DNA of 64,000 nt from an uncultured Lachnospiraceae bacterium (GCA_910584205.1 CAJUAA010000013.1:24432-88431), one strand, 5' to 3'; positions 24,921 to 34,084 are shown, counted from the first letter of the stretch. Notes: generated by a model from the sequence alone, not told the origin. Numbers and translations: made by a program.

Positions 24921-24977
24921 TAAGCGTACAAAGTGTTATCCTGTTTTTAAGATAACACTTTGTACGCTTATTGTCAA
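24921..24977 (-). promoter_or_regulatory. promoter and inverted-repeat operator of the BlaI-M56 operon
   Basis: A perfect 20-bp inverted repeat, TAAGCGTACAAAGTGTTATC (24921-24940) and its complement (24951-24970), separated by 10 bp. Each arm contains a BlaI-like TACAAAGTGT box. The minus-strand promoter is TTGACA (24977-24972) and TATCTT (24954-24949) with a 17-bp spacer. One arm lies largely in the spacer and the other just downstream of the -10, a classic repression layout. Confidence 0.8.
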
Positions 24978-25082
24978 TACAAACGAAATATCTTTTTTCG
25001 ACAGCCGCTCCGTCAGACGTTTCGCTGTCAGTCGCTTTGCTGTCTTCCACCCGGTGATCCGGACAGTTTCCGCCTGTCCCGT

Positions 25083-26810
25083 TCATACGCCCGGCACTGC
25101 CGTCACTCTGCCGTCTTCCACCCGGTAGATCCGGTCGCACGCCGCCAGCGTGCCGGTCCTGTGGGCGATCATCAGGAGCGTACAGCTCCCTCTCAGATGC
25201 TCCACCGCGTCCATCACGGCGCGCTCGGTCTCTGCATCCAGCGCGGAGGTGGCCTCGTCCAGCACCAGGATCTCCGGCTCCTGATAGAGCGCCCGGGCGA
25301 TGCCGATCCGCTGTCTCTGCCCGCCGGACAGACGGACTCCCGCTTCCCCGATCCGGGTATCCAGCCCGTCTTTCAGCGACCGGACAAAATCCTCCAGCTG
25401 CGCCCTTCGAAGGGCGGACCACACCCGCGTTTCGTCGATCATGGAGTCCGGAATCCCAAAGGCCACGTTTCTCCGGATCGTATCGTCCGACAGATAGATG
25501 CTCTGCGGAATATAGCCCAGCTTCCGACCCCAGCTTTCTTTGTAAGCCCGGATGTCCTGATCCCCGTAGAGAATCCTGCCTCCGTCCGGACGCAGCAGGC
25601 CGAGAAACAGGTCTACAAATGTCGTCTTTCCGGCCCCGGAACTTCCGGTGAACCCCACGGAACTTCCCACCGGAATCTCCACATCCACATGAGAAAGGAT
25701 CTCTCTACCGCTTCCCGGATAATGAAATGAGACGTCCCGGAAGGAAATTTTCTCCGCCGGCTCCAGTTCTTCATATATCTTTTTGGAACGCGTCTCTGAC
25801 GGACACAGTCCCGCCTTCTCCATCCCCTCGTAGATCCGGCTGACGGAAGGCGCCAGAAAGAAAATGTTGGTAAGCAGCCGGTTTACCTGGTTCACGGAAG
25901 GCAGCAGGCGGAACGCCGCAACCGCGAACACCGAAAGCTGCGGCACCAGCTCCCGGATCTCCACGCCCATGCAGAGCCTTACAAGCACCACGCCCAGAAT
26001 CCCGCACACGCAGACGGTTTCAATCAAATATCTGGGCACATACTGCAGAAGCTGGCTCCGCTTCAGGCTGGAGGCGTAGTGTCTGCCGTTTTCTTCATAC
26101 GCCCGGACAAAATACGCTTCCCTCGTCATCAGCTTGATCTCCTTGATCCCGCCCAGCGCCTGATGGACCGCCTGGAGCATCCGGCTGTTGTAGATCTGGT
26201 TCTGCCGACCGTACGCCTCCGCCCGTCCCCGCATGCATCCAACCAAAAACAGAGAGCACAAACCCAGAAGCGCCACGACCACCAGAGAAATCACCGGGTC
26301 TTTTAAAAACAGAAACACCGAGATCATGGCGATCATCAGGAGATCCGAGACCAGCTCCATTCCATACAGGATCAGGTCGTACAGCTTGTTCACCTCAAAG
26401 GTCACATTCTGCAGCACCTCGGACGAATTTTTCTCCAGATGGAACGGATACGGCTTTTCCATATAGCTTCTCATGAGCCTTCCCGAAAGTTCCAGCCGAT
26501 TGTTAAAAATAAAACGAAGTTCCGCCATCTTCATCAGAAGCAGGTAACTGTTTTTCAAAAGATAGACCAGGATCAGAAGCCCTCCGGTTGCAAAGAGCCG
26601 TTCCCTCCCCGACGACGCCGGAAGCAGCCGTTCCAACAGTAAAAACATCCCGCCGTCCTGCCCCTCCGGGTCCATCACCAGCTGCACGAAGGGCAGAACC
26701 AGGGAGACGCCCAGAAATTCCAGCAGGGAACCCACAAACAGAATCCCGAACAGCAGGACGAACGTTACTTTCTGTTTTCTGGAAAATATCACCCGAAGTT
26801 TATGGATCAC
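25083..26810 (-). CDS. ABC exporter, fused membrane and ATPase domains
   Basis: A 575-residue half-transporter. Six transmembrane helices span ~15-330. The nucleotide-binding domain at ~340-575 has Walker A GSSGAGKTT, the Q-loop in LGYIPQSIYLSDD, signature RLSGGQRQRIGIARAL, Walker B EILVLDEATSALD and the H-loop AHRTGT. The domain order and N-terminus resemble PglK/lipid-linked oligosaccharide flippase-like and multidrug exporters. GTG start after AAGGAGG, overlapping the stop of the DUF3021 gene. LytTR-DUF3021 pairs commonly control adjacent ABC exporters, suggesting a stress-induced efflux role. Confidence 0.88.
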   Translation of the reverse strand: MIHKLRVIFSRKQKVTFVLLFGILFVGSLLEFLGVSLVLPFVQLVMDPEGQDGGMFLLLERLLPASSGRERLFATGGLLILVYLLKNSYLLLMKMAELRFIFNNRLELSGRLMRSYMEKPYPFHLEKNSSEVLQNVTFEVNKLYDLILYGMELVSDLLMIAMISVFLFLKDPVISLVVVALLGLCSLFLVGCMRGRAEAYGRQNQIYNSRMLQAVHQALGGIKEIKLMTREAYFVRAYEENGRHYASSLKRSQLLQYVPRYLIETVCVCGILGVVLVRLCMGVEIRELVPQLSVFAVAAFRLLPSVNQVNRLLTNIFFLAPSVSRIYEGMEKAGLCPSETRSKKIYEELEPAEKISFRDVSFHYPGSGREILSHVDVEIPVGSSVGFTGSSGAGKTTFVDLFLGLLRPDGGRILYGDQDIRAYKESWGRKLGYIPQSIYLSDDTIRRNVAFGIPDSMIDETRVWSALRRAQLEDFVRSLKDGLDTRIGEAGVRLSGGQRQRIGIARALYQEPEILVLDEATSALDAETERAVMDAVEHLRGSCTLLMIAHRTGTLAACDRIYRVEDGRVTAVPGV

Positions 26811-27253
26811 AGTTGTTTCCTCCTTTTATACTGCTCCAGCAGCGCGTTGTACATATGCGCCCGGCAGCGGTTGAACAATTCGAATCCCCCGCAGCCAAGA
26901 AGGCCGGCAAAAAGCATCAGAAGCGGCACGGCAGGGCCGGTTCCCGTCTCATACAGCATTTCTGATACATACAGGCAGCCGGACCCCCAGATTCCGGCCG
27001 TACACAGGTACAGGAAAAGCCGAAACGTATACGGCAGCCCTTCCAGAAGGGTGCTTCCCAGCAGAAGCCTCTGGGCAAGGATGCTTCCCAGAGAAAAGAA
27101 CAGAAGCCCCCACATCATGCCCGCATGGAAGGGGATCCGTTCCGGAAACGCCGCCTGCGCCAGAAGATAACCGACGGACAGCGCCGTGAACAGATACGAG
27201 GTATAGACGGCGACCGGTTTGCACAGCCGGTACAGCCTGACAACATATTTCAT
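26807..27253 (-). CDS. DUF3021 membrane protein
   Basis: A 148-residue protein with four hydrophobic helices (about 12-32, 45-62, 72-95, 105-128) and a basic C-terminus, matching DUF3021, which is usually encoded immediately after a LytTR-domain regulator. Start ATG after GAGGAGGA. It lies 14 bp after the LytTR gene and overlaps the ABC exporter start by 4 bp, so the three form one operon. The family is thought to modulate its partner regulator at the membrane. Confidence 0.8.
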   Translation of the reverse strand: MKYVVRLYRLCKPVAVYTSYLFTALSVGYLLAQAAFPERIPFHAGMMWGLLFFSLGSILAQRLLLGSTLLEGLPYTFRLFLYLCTAGIWGSGCLYVSEMLYETGTGPAVPLLMLFAGLLGCGGFELFNRCRAHMYNALLEQYKRRKQL

Positions 27254-27267
27254 ACGCGCTCCTCCTC

Positions 27268-27720
27268 TCACAGACATCCAAGTTTTTCCTTGATCTGCTT
27301 TGCGTACTGGCGGGACACGTTCAGCCGTTCCCCGTTGGTCATGGTCACCTGCATGGTTCCCCCGAACTCCGGCTTCAGGGACTGGATCCGGTTGAAATTG
27401 ATGATGGACGATCTGGAAGCCCGGAAGAAATCGCAGCTTTCCAGACGGCCCTCCAGCTCGTACAGCCGAAGGGGCGTCTCGTACACCTCTTCCTCCGTAT
27501 ACAGAAAAGTCTTTTTTTCCACCGTATCGATATACAGAATCCGGCTCACATCCAGAAGGTACGTCTGGCCGTCCCGATAACCGGTCAGCTTCCGGTCCGC
27601 CATCCGGAACATCTCCAGCATGCGGATCACCGACTCGTTTGTCTGCCTGCACCGGATGGTGATCTCCATCTCCTGTACCGACGCGTCCTCTTCTATCCGG
27701 ATCTTCACGTTCCCCTGCAC
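27268..27720 (-). CDS. LytTR DNA-binding domain regulator
   Basis: A ~150-residue regulator without a receiver domain. Residues ~50-150 are a LytTR domain (DVSRILYIDTVEKKTFLYTEEEVYE, FFRASRSSIINFNRIQSLKPEF, NGERLNVSRQYAKQIKEKL). The start was set at GTG 27720, 7 nt after AAGGA; GTG at 27708 is an alternative. It heads the DUF3021-ABC exporter operon. Without a kinase, its activity is probably set by the DUF3021 partner. Confidence 0.83.
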   Translation of the reverse strand: MQGNVKIRIEEDASVQEMEITIRCRQTNESVIRMLEMFRMADRKLTGYRDGQTYLLDVSRILYIDTVEKKTFLYTEEEVYETPLRLYELEGRLESCDFFRASRSSIINFNRIQSLKPEFGGTMQVTMTNGERLNVSRQYAKQIKEKLGCL

Positions 27721-27730
27721 CCCGCTTTCC

Positions 27731-28649
27731 TTACTTTTCTGACAGTATAGACGACTTTTGCCAGGCGCGCAATCCCCACAGGCGCAAGCTGTCAAAAACC
27801 GGCGCCAGGCTGTCGATTTTCCCGCTTAAAAGGCCATACGGCCCGGACATTTCTGTATCTTTTTCATATACTTCCCGTAGTATACCCCGGCGCAGATCCC
27901 CGGAAGCAGAAGCTTCAAAAAGGATACAGGTCCCGAGCATCGGCGCCCCCACAGGGACGACCAGAAAAGAGCAGGACAGGGAGATCAGAAACGTCAGGCA
28001 GCCCAGTACCAGCTGGATCCGGTACTGTCCCATGGACTGAAGCGCACAGCGGCAGACATACAGCACTGCCATCGGCGGATATCCCAGACTGATGATCCGA
28101 AGCTGCGCTGCCCCGGCAGCCACAAGCTGCCCGGACGTCCCTTCTCCCGCCGTCCACCGGATCAGCGCTTCTCCGCCGGCCAGGAAAAGCGCCGAGCAGC
28201 CCCTTTACGCCCACCGGAAACGCGCCCAGAAAAATCAGCCGCAGATACGCGCACGATTCCCGGCTCAGTTCCTCCTGCACATTGGCTGCGGGAAGAACCA
28301 TCTGCGGAAAAAGCGCGGCAAAAACCACCGGCGCATATACGGCCAGAATGATATACAGCGCTCCCCCGAAGGCGCGGTCTACCCGGTCTACCCGTTCTCT
28401 CTGCCCGCTTCCGACGCAGCGGCTGAAATAAAAGCCCGCACCGGATGCCATACCGCCGAACAGATTGGAGATCAAGCCGTTGAACCCGCTGCACGCGCCG
28501 ATAACTGCCACGGCTTCCATATTGACCGTCCGTCCCAGAATCGCAGCATTGACCACCGCATACATGTACTGAAACCCTCCGGACAGCATGAGCGGCAAAA
28601 GAAATCCCCAGACAGCCCTGTTATTCTGTTTTACCGTAAAATCCAGCAT
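27731..28649 (-). pseudogene. MATE-family efflux pump, decayed
   Basis: The first ~165 codons encode a MATE N-terminal part (GFLLPLMLSGGFQYMYAVVN, AVIGACSGFNGLISNLFGG) after a good ribosome site. At an AAAA run (28185-28188 on the + strand) the frame shifts by one. The other frame resumes with GAFLAGGEAL, then jumps to a late segment (RIISLGYPPMAVLYVCRCAL) normally about 130 residues further on. The C-terminal helices are missing. So there is a one-base indel, a large internal deletion and 3' loss; it cannot make a working 12-helix transporter. Confidence 0.8.
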
Positions 28650-28679
28650 ATTCTCTCCCGGGGCCTCCTTTCCCGCGCT

Positions 28680-29771
28680 TCACATCCGGCTCCTAAGCAG
28701 TTTCTTCTCGATCCGTTTCGCCGGATCGAGGTCGAACGTATGTTTGTTCAGGAGTTCTAAAGCGATACCGTACTGCTCCTGCGCCTTTTCCCTGTACCCG
28801 TTTCTCATGTACCGGTCTCCGGCCAGCTCTCTGGCTTCGATCATCTCCACATGTCCGCCCATGGTATACAGCTCCAGCCCATCCAGCATTTCCTCCGTAA
28901 TGGCAAGCGCTTCCCGGTCTCTTCCCTGCTCTTCCCTGCTTTTTCAGATGAAAAGCGGCCAGAAGTCCTTTTTTAAATTCCAGTAAATCCTTTTTCCACC
29001 CGATCCCGTTCTCCCCCGCCCCCAGAGAACGCATCTTCATGACCAGCGGAAGTGTCAGATAATGGATTTTCTCTGCATAGTCCCAGAGTTCCTCCCGTTG
29101 GGTTCCGGTGAGCCTGCCCGGCGCATGGCATTCCAGCAGCTGTTCCAGTTCTTCTTTTTCCTGAAAAGGCCGGATCTCCAGCGATACGGGAAAAAGCGCC
29201 TCATTCCGCTTTCTTCCTGCGACCAGAATATGGCCCGGAAGCTCCAGAAACGACTGCATCTCCCGGTCCCGCTCCCGGTCGGACAGATTGCAGTTGTCCA
29301 AAACCACCAGCGTATGCTGCCTCTGTACACGATTGTCATCCGCCATCAGGCTGCGGATGGAGCCGTATAATACAGGAACAGCACGTTTTCGTATTCCTGT
29401 ACGTACCGCTCTGCATAGGCGGCCGCAACCGTCGTCTTTCCCACGCCGCCCATGCCGTACAGAAAAACCGGGCCTCTGCCCTCTTCCAGACAGCTCCGTA
29501 TATACGCCAGCTCCTTCTCCCGTCCCGCAAAGTACTGCATATGCCCGGGTCTTACGGACTTAAGCGTGTAGATCCCCTTTTCCCGGAGCCTTTTGTCCTC
29601 CTCTTCCCAATCCCGAAGCGCTTTTTCATACGCCTCCTCTGTCCGGAAACCGGCGGGCGTATCCCTGTACTTCCATCTCAGATGAATCATATCCCGAAGC
29701 AGCGTATGGCACTCCAGCCGGTACTCCAGTTCCTTTTCGCAGCTTTTCCTGTCCTTTGTTGATTTCTTCAT
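28680..29771 (-). pseudogene. NB-ARC-like ATPase with C-terminal repeats, decayed
   Basis: The N-terminal part (29346-29771) reads cleanly through GREKELAYIR and the P-loop LYGMGGVGKTTVAAAYAERY, then stops. A second frame overlapping by the TGATG junction carries the kinase-2-like TLVVLDNCNLSD, closer to the P-loop than in intact proteins, so DNA has been lost. A third break is a 10-bp tandem duplication (28921-28930 repeated at 28931-28940). Beyond it the final TPR-like stretch (MIEARELAGDRYMRNGYREK) is in another frame. The intact ancestor would be a STAND-type signalling ATPase. Confidence 0.75.
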
Positions 29772-29792
29772 ATCCCGGCAGCTCCCGCCCGG

Positions 29793-31145
29793 TTACCGCA
29801 CAGGAAAGCGTTCCGGCATCCGGATCTCCGCCCGGCTCCGGATACTCTCCGCCCGGACCTTCGCCTCCTGGATCAGCGCCTCTTCGTCAAAGGTCAGGAT
29901 CTTCCGGTCCCTCATGAGCCATTTCCCGTTACAGACGGTGCTTTCCACGTTGGTGGAATGCATGGAAGTTACCAGATTGGCGATTGGGTCGTGCATGGGC
30001 TGCATTCCCACGGAATCCGGATTGATGATGATCAGGTCCGCCTTTTTGCCCGGCTCCAGACTGCCGTAAAGCGCTCCGTCCTGCAGCGCCTCCGCTCCGT
30101 TTGCAGTGGCCATCCGAAGGATTTCCTGCGCCTTTACCACCGTGGGGTCCAGACGCCAACCCTTGTGGATCAGGGACGTCACCCACATCTCGTCCACCAT
30201 GTCCATCCGGTTGTTGGTGGGAGCCCCGTCCGTTCCGATGGCCACGCAGATCCCCTCCCGCAGCATCCGCGGCACCTTGGCAAAGCCCAGCACCCGCATG
30301 GCGGAGGCCGGATTGTGAGAAACCTTGACGCTGTAATCCCGGAACATCTCCACCTCCTCATGGGTCAGCCATACGGTGTGCGCGGCCAGCAGGTTCGGCC
30401 CCAGAAATCCCAGATCCTTAAGATGCGTCACGGTCTGTACGCCCAGCCGCTCCTTCACATAGTCCACTTCGGATTTCGCCTCCGCCACATGCATATGGAT
30501 CCCCACGCCGTACCGGTCCGCCAGCTCCTTTGTCCCAAGCAGCAGATCGTCCGTGGCGTTGAAGATCGTCCGGACCCCGAACCAGACCTCCACCCGGCCG
30601 TCCGCCGTCCCGTGAAATCTCCGGATGTCCTCCTCCTGCCGCTCCAGCTCCTCCCGGGTGCTCCGCTGCCACGCCTTCGGCAGTCCCTCCCCGCAGTCCA
30701 TGACCGAATGCGCCAGCTTCGCCCGGATCCCGGCCTCCTCTATGGCCTTTGCCATACCGGATACAAACTGTCCGCCCGGCTCCGCGATGGCCGTTACGCC
30801 CGCTTTGATCTGCTCCGCCGCACAGAACAGCGTGGAGATATAGGAATCCTCCTCGGTCATATGACTTTCATAAGGCCAGATCCGGTCATGAAGCCAGGTC
30901 AGCAGATCCACGTCGTCCGCCAGTCCTCTTGCCAGCTGCTGGGACGTATGCACATGGGTATTGACCAGTCCCGGAAGAATGATCTTTCCTGTCAGATCCA
31001 GCACCTCATCGCAGGTACTTTCATCCACCGGCTCCGCTCCCGCCTGCACGATCCGGTCATCCTCAAACAGCAGGTTTCCGTCAGAATAGACCTGCCCTTC
31101 TTCGTTCATGGTCACGATCATGGCGTGTTTTAATAATGTTCTCAT
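29793..31145 (-). CDS. amidohydrolase, MTA/SAH (5'-deoxyadenosine) deaminase-like
   Basis: A 450-residue metal-dependent hydrolase of the TRZ/ATZ subgroup. Metal ligands are visible: NTHVHTSQQ (about 62-70), HMHVAEA (about 217), AAHTVWL (about 253) and GTDGAPTNN (about 302). The composite N- and C-terminal beta-domain (ILPGLVN; PGKKADLIIIN) is complete. The layout fits deaminases of methylthioadenosine, S-adenosylhomocysteine or 5'-deoxyadenosine; 8-oxoguanine deaminase is an alternative. It has its own promoter and is divergent from the phosphatase gene. Confidence 0.82.
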   Translation of the reverse strand: MRTLLKHAMIVTMNEEGQVYSDGNLLFEDDRIVQAGAEPVDESTCDEVLDLTGKIILPGLVNTHVHTSQQLARGLADDVDLLTWLHDRIWPYESHMTEEDSYISTLFCAAEQIKAGVTAIAEPGGQFVSGMAKAIEEAGIRAKLAHSVMDCGEGLPKAWQRSTREELERQEEDIRRFHGTADGRVEVWFGVRTIFNATDDLLLGTKELADRYGVGIHMHVAEAKSEVDYVKERLGVQTVTHLKDLGFLGPNLLAAHTVWLTHEEVEMFRDYSVKVSHNPASAMRVLGFAKVPRMLREGICVAIGTDGAPTNNRMDMVDEMWVTSLIHKGWRLDPTVVKAQEILRMATANGAEALQDGALYGSLEPGKKADLIIINPDSVGMQPMHDPIANLVTSMHSTNVESTVCNGKWLMRDRKILTFDEEALIQEAKVRAESIRSRAEIRMPERFPVR

Positions 31146-31216
31146 AAATCCTGTTCCTTTCCCTGTCTGAATTTCCGTCTTTTCTGCAACATAAGCTTCT
31201 GTTTTGAATTATGAAA

Positions 31217-31245
31217 ATTATAACACGAAAGAGAACCGGAGACAA
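31217..31245 (-). promoter_or_regulatory. promoter of the deaminase gene
   Basis: On the minus strand TTGTCT (31245-31240), a 17-bp spacer and a perfect TATAAT (31222-31217), 72 bp before the start. Confidence 0.7.
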
Positions 31246-31265
31246 TCCGGCATTCCATTGGGGGC

Positions 31266-31294
31266 TTTTCAATCCTTCTGCCGCCTGATACAAT
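31266..31294 (+). promoter_or_regulatory. promoter of the phosphatase gene
   Basis: TTTTCA (31266-31271), a 17-bp spacer and TACAAT (31289-31294), 30 bp before the start at 31324. Confidence 0.5.
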
Positions 31295-31323
31295 AGAACC
31301 AACAGACCGGAGGAGGAAAAACC

Positions 31324-32046
31324 ATGCGATATATCGTTTCAGACATACACGGCTGCTATGAGGAATACCGGGAGTTACTGGAAAAACTCCGGTTTTCGGA
31401 CAACGACACCCTCTACGTCCTCGGAGACGCCATGGACCGGGGGCCGGAGCCCATCCGGGTGATCCAGGACATGATGTCAAGGGACAATGTGGTCTATCTC
31501 GTCGGAAACCATGACTATATGATGCTGCGCACGCTGAAAAGGCTGGCGGTAGAGATCACGAAGGAAAACTGCGAAACCCATCTGACCACCGAAGACCTTC
31601 TGAACTGCTACTACTGGATCCAGGACGGCGGCAGAATCACGTCCGACCAGTTCCGGATACTGCCCCGGGACGAGCAGCAGGAGATCCTCGACTATGTGGG
31701 CAACGCGCTGCTGTACGAGGTGCTGGAAGAACGCGGCCGGGAGCTGATTCTGGTTCACGCCGGAATCCGGGGATTTGAAGAGGAAAAAGATCTGGACGAC
31801 TATGACGTCTTTGATTTCATCTATGAACGGGCAGACTATGGACGAAGATATTATCAGCATCCCCATAAGCTCCTGGTGACCGGACATACGCCGACCCTCC
31901 TGATCCACCCGGACGGACAGCCGCTTGTCTATCAGGGCAACGGACACATCGCCGTCGACTGCGGCTGCGTGTTCGGCGGACAGCTGGCCGCATACTGCGT
32001 GGAGACAGAAGAGACCGTCTACGTAAAAAGCAGGCAGAAAAAATAA
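31324..32046 (+). CDS. serine/threonine protein phosphatase-like metallophosphoesterase
   Basis: A 240-residue PPP-type phosphoesterase. The signature blocks are present in order: SDIHGC (residues 6-11), GDAMDRGPEP (about 35-44), VGNHDYMM (about 61-68), then HAGI and TGHTPT with the late metal-binding histidines. The length suits bacterial PrpA/B-like phosphatases. Start ATG after GGAGGA. Targets unknown; no kinase gene is adjacent. Confidence 0.85.
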   Translation: MRYIVSDIHGCYEEYRELLEKLRFSDNDTLYVLGDAMDRGPEPIRVIQDMMSRDNVVYLVGNHDYMMLRTLKRLAVEITKENCETHLTTEDLLNCYYWIQDGGRITSDQFRILPRDEQQEILDYVGNALLYEVLEERGRELILVHAGIRGFEEEKDLDDYDVFDFIYERADYGRRYYQHPHKLLVTGHTPTLLIHPDGQPLVYQGNGHIAVDCGCVFGGQLAAYCVETEETVYVKSRQKK

Positions 32047-32131
32047 CCCGCAGGACACATCCTGATCTGTTAAAACGCCGACGTATGTGCTATACTATAT
32101 TTCATCATCATTACTTAGGAGGAATCAGAAT

Positions 32132-32374
32132 ATGTTTGGACTTATCATCGGACTGTTTACCGGGGGAATCGCCGGATGGCTGGCAGGAAAGATCATGAAC
32201 AACGAAGGAAGCGTGCTGCGCAACATCCTGCTCGGTATTGTAGGAGGCATCGTGGGAAATGTGGTGCTGGGACTCATCGGCATTCATGGAAGCGGACTGA
32301 TCGGAAGCATTATCGTGGCCGTGGTCGGTTCCTGCATCGTCATCTGGCTGGTGAACAATCTTTCCGGCCGCTGA
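32132..32374 (+). CDS. GlsB/YeaQ/YmgE-family small stress membrane protein
   Basis: An 80-residue hydrophobic protein with three Gly-rich membrane segments (GLFTGGIAGWLAGKIM, ILLGIVGGIVGNVVLGLIG, SIIVAVVGSCIVIWLV), the transglycosylase-associated/YeaQ pattern. Start ATG after AGGAGG. A TATACT -10 lies at 32091-32096. The function is uncertain; homologues are induced in stationary phase or stress. Confidence 0.88.
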   Translation: MFGLIIGLFTGGIAGWLAGKIMNNEGSVLRNILLGIVGGIVGNVVLGLIGIHGSGLIGSIIVAVVGSCIVIWLVNNLSGR

Positions 32375-32432
32375 AAAAGAACCATTAACCGCAGTCCGTC
32401 ATCTTAACAAAATCATCAAAAGGAGAATTAAT

Positions 32433-33014
32433 ATGCGAACTCATTATCCTGTCCATCTCCTGTTATGCATCCTGCTTGTCAGCCTGGCCGTCGGATGCGG
32501 CAGAAAAGATCCCGTAACGGAAGCCGAAGCGGCGGCCGGCTCCGAAGAGGCTTCGCCTGACGTGGACGACTCTTCGTCCGGCCCTGTCACATTCGAAGCA
32601 CAGACTCTGGACGGCAGCACCCTCTCTTCGGATCTGTTTTCCGACTCCCGAATCACCATGGTCAATGTATGGGCCACCTACTGCAATCCCTGCTTAAGAG
32701 AAATGCCCGGACTTGGAGAACTTGCTTCCTCCTATGACTCCGGTGATTTCCAGCTGATCGGAATCATCAGCGACGTCATGGAGGGCGCTGACGAAAAAAC
32801 GCTTAAAAAGGCAGAGGACCTGGTGACGCAGACCGGCGCCGACTATCCCCATCTGCTCCTGAATGAATCGCTGTACACCGCTCTTCTGAAGGAAGTATCC
32901 GCCGTTCCCACCACCTTCTTCGTGGATCAGGACGGACAGATCCTGGACACGGTCATCGGAGCCATGGAAAAATCCGGCTGGGAGGAAACGATCGATGCGC
33001 TTCTGGAAGAATAA
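32433..33014 (+). CDS. TlpA/ResA-type thioredoxin-like lipoprotein
   Basis: A 193-residue membrane-anchored thiol-disulfide protein. The signal peptide ends in lipobox LAVGC (Cys22), followed by an acidic linker. The thioredoxin domain has the active site WATYCNPCLREM (Cys84/Cys87) and the cis-proline loop SAVPTTFFVDQDG. It acts outside the membrane. The next two genes, a CXXC peptide that overlaps it by 20 bp and a polyferredoxin membrane protein, make an apparent redox operon that could feed or drain electrons from this protein. Confidence 0.88.
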   Translation: MRTHYPVHLLLCILLVSLAVGCGRKDPVTEAEAAAGSEEASPDVDDSSSGPVTFEAQTLDGSTLSSDLFSDSRITMVNVWATYCNPCLREMPGLGELASSYDSGDFQLIGIISDVMEGADEKTLKKAEDLVTQTGADYPHLLLNESLYTALLKEVSAVPTTFFVDQDGQILDTVIGAMEKSGWEETIDALLEE

Positions 33015-33147
33015 CTCCGCACCTCTGTGGATGTACGGCGTGCTTGCAGGCATCTTCTGTCTGGGCATCGGCCTGGCGCAGGGTGATTTTACCGTCTTCT
33101 GGCAGAAGGCAGTGATGATCTGCCTGGAATGCATCGGGATCGGATAA
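32995..33147 (+). CDS. CD1871A-family CXXC membrane peptide
   Basis: A 50-residue peptide, easily missed. It has one transmembrane helix (MYGVLAGIFCLGIGLAQ) and the diagnostic C-terminus KAVMICLECIGIG with the CxxC motif CLEC. Start ATG at 32995, inside the 3' end of the thioredoxin gene, 8 nt after GGGAGGA. Family members sit next to TlpA-like and 4Fe-4S membrane proteins in clostridia; the function is unknown. The helix plus a C-terminal CxxC suggests a small electron carrier or an assembly partner of the polyferredoxin. Confidence 0.8.
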   Translation: MRFWKNNSAPLWMYGVLAGIFCLGIGLAQGDFTVFWQKAVMICLECIGIG

Positions 33148-33218
33148 CGATTCACAAGTATCAGCATCCAACGGCAGTATGAAAGTCCGCCGGAAACCAT
33201 ATGGAAAGCAGGTGAACC

Positions 33219-34046
33219 ATGAAGAATCTGCGGCTTACCGTCCAAATCATCTATACCATCCTCACCAACGGATACCTGTACGGCTTCCTGTCCGGGAAGA
33301 TCTACCAGGGAAGGCTCAAATATGCCTGCGTGCCGGGGCTGAACTGTTATTCCTGCCCCGGAGCCCTGGCGTCCTGTCCCATAGGCACCCTGCAGGCCCT
33401 GTTAAACCAGAACGGATTGCATATCCCGTTCGGCGTCCTGGGCTTTTTCTTTCTGTTCGGCAGCCTTCTGGGGCGGACGGTATGCGGATGGCTCTGCCCC
33501 TTCGGACTGGCGCAGGACCTGCTTCACCGGATTCCCCTTTTCCGCAAAAAGAAAAGACTGCCTTTCCATGAAATTTTAAAATATGGAAAGTATACAGTTC
33601 TCGTGCTTCTCGTATGCGCCGGTTCCATGTTCCTGTTCGGCGGCTTTGCCAAAGTTCCGGCGTTCTGCAAATATTTGTGTCCCTCCGGCACCCTTTTGGG
33701 CGCACTGCCCCTGCTCTCGGCCAATGGGCTGCTTCGAAGCCAGATCGGAGGACTTTTCTTCTGGAAGCTCGGAATCCTGCTTTTGATCCTGCTGCTTTCC
33801 ATAAAGGTCTACCGCCCCTTCTGCCAGTACCTCTGCCCTCTGGGCGCCGTCTACGGCTGGTTCAACCGTTTCAGCCTGGTGCAGATCCACTGGGAAGAGG
33901 AAGCGTGCATCTCCTGCAGCGCCTGCCAGAAAGCCTGTCCTGTGGGCCTGTCCGTCCACGAAATCTCCCATTCCCCGGAATGCATCCGATGCGGCAACTG
34001 CGTGGCCGCGTGCCCCGTAAAATGCCTGCATCTGCGGAAACTGTAA
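33219..34046 (+). CDS. NapH-like membrane polyferredoxin (4Fe-4S)
   Basis: A 275-residue membrane protein with about five helices and three kinds of cysteine motif: CYSCPGALASCPIG near residue 43, two membrane CxxxCP motifs (CGWLCPFG; CKYLCPSG and CQYLCPLG), and two C-terminal ferredoxin clusters CISCSACQKACP and CIRCGNCVAACP. This is the NapH/NosR/CcoG-like fold that moves electrons across the membrane. Start ATG after AAGCAGGTG. It is the third gene of the thioredoxin-CXXC-polyferredoxin set. Confidence 0.85.
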   Translation: MKNLRLTVQIIYTILTNGYLYGFLSGKIYQGRLKYACVPGLNCYSCPGALASCPIGTLQALLNQNGLHIPFGVLGFFFLFGSLLGRTVCGWLCPFGLAQDLLHRIPLFRKKKRLPFHEILKYGKYTVLVLLVCAGSMFLFGGFAKVPAFCKYLCPSGTLLGALPLLSANGLLRSQIGGLFFWKLGILLLILLLSIKVYRPFCQYLCPLGAVYGWFNRFSLVQIHWEEEACISCSACQKACPVGLSVHEISHSPECIRCGNCVAACPVKCLHLRKL

Positions 34047-34084
34047 GTCCGCCGAACTCTGCCCTCACTATTCACTTTTTCTTC

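Noticed and set aside
24832..25422. A 196-codon frame overlapping the ABC exporter's end
   Set aside because: It is an alternate frame of the ATPase domain with Gly/Arg-rich composition and crosses the BlaI operator region.
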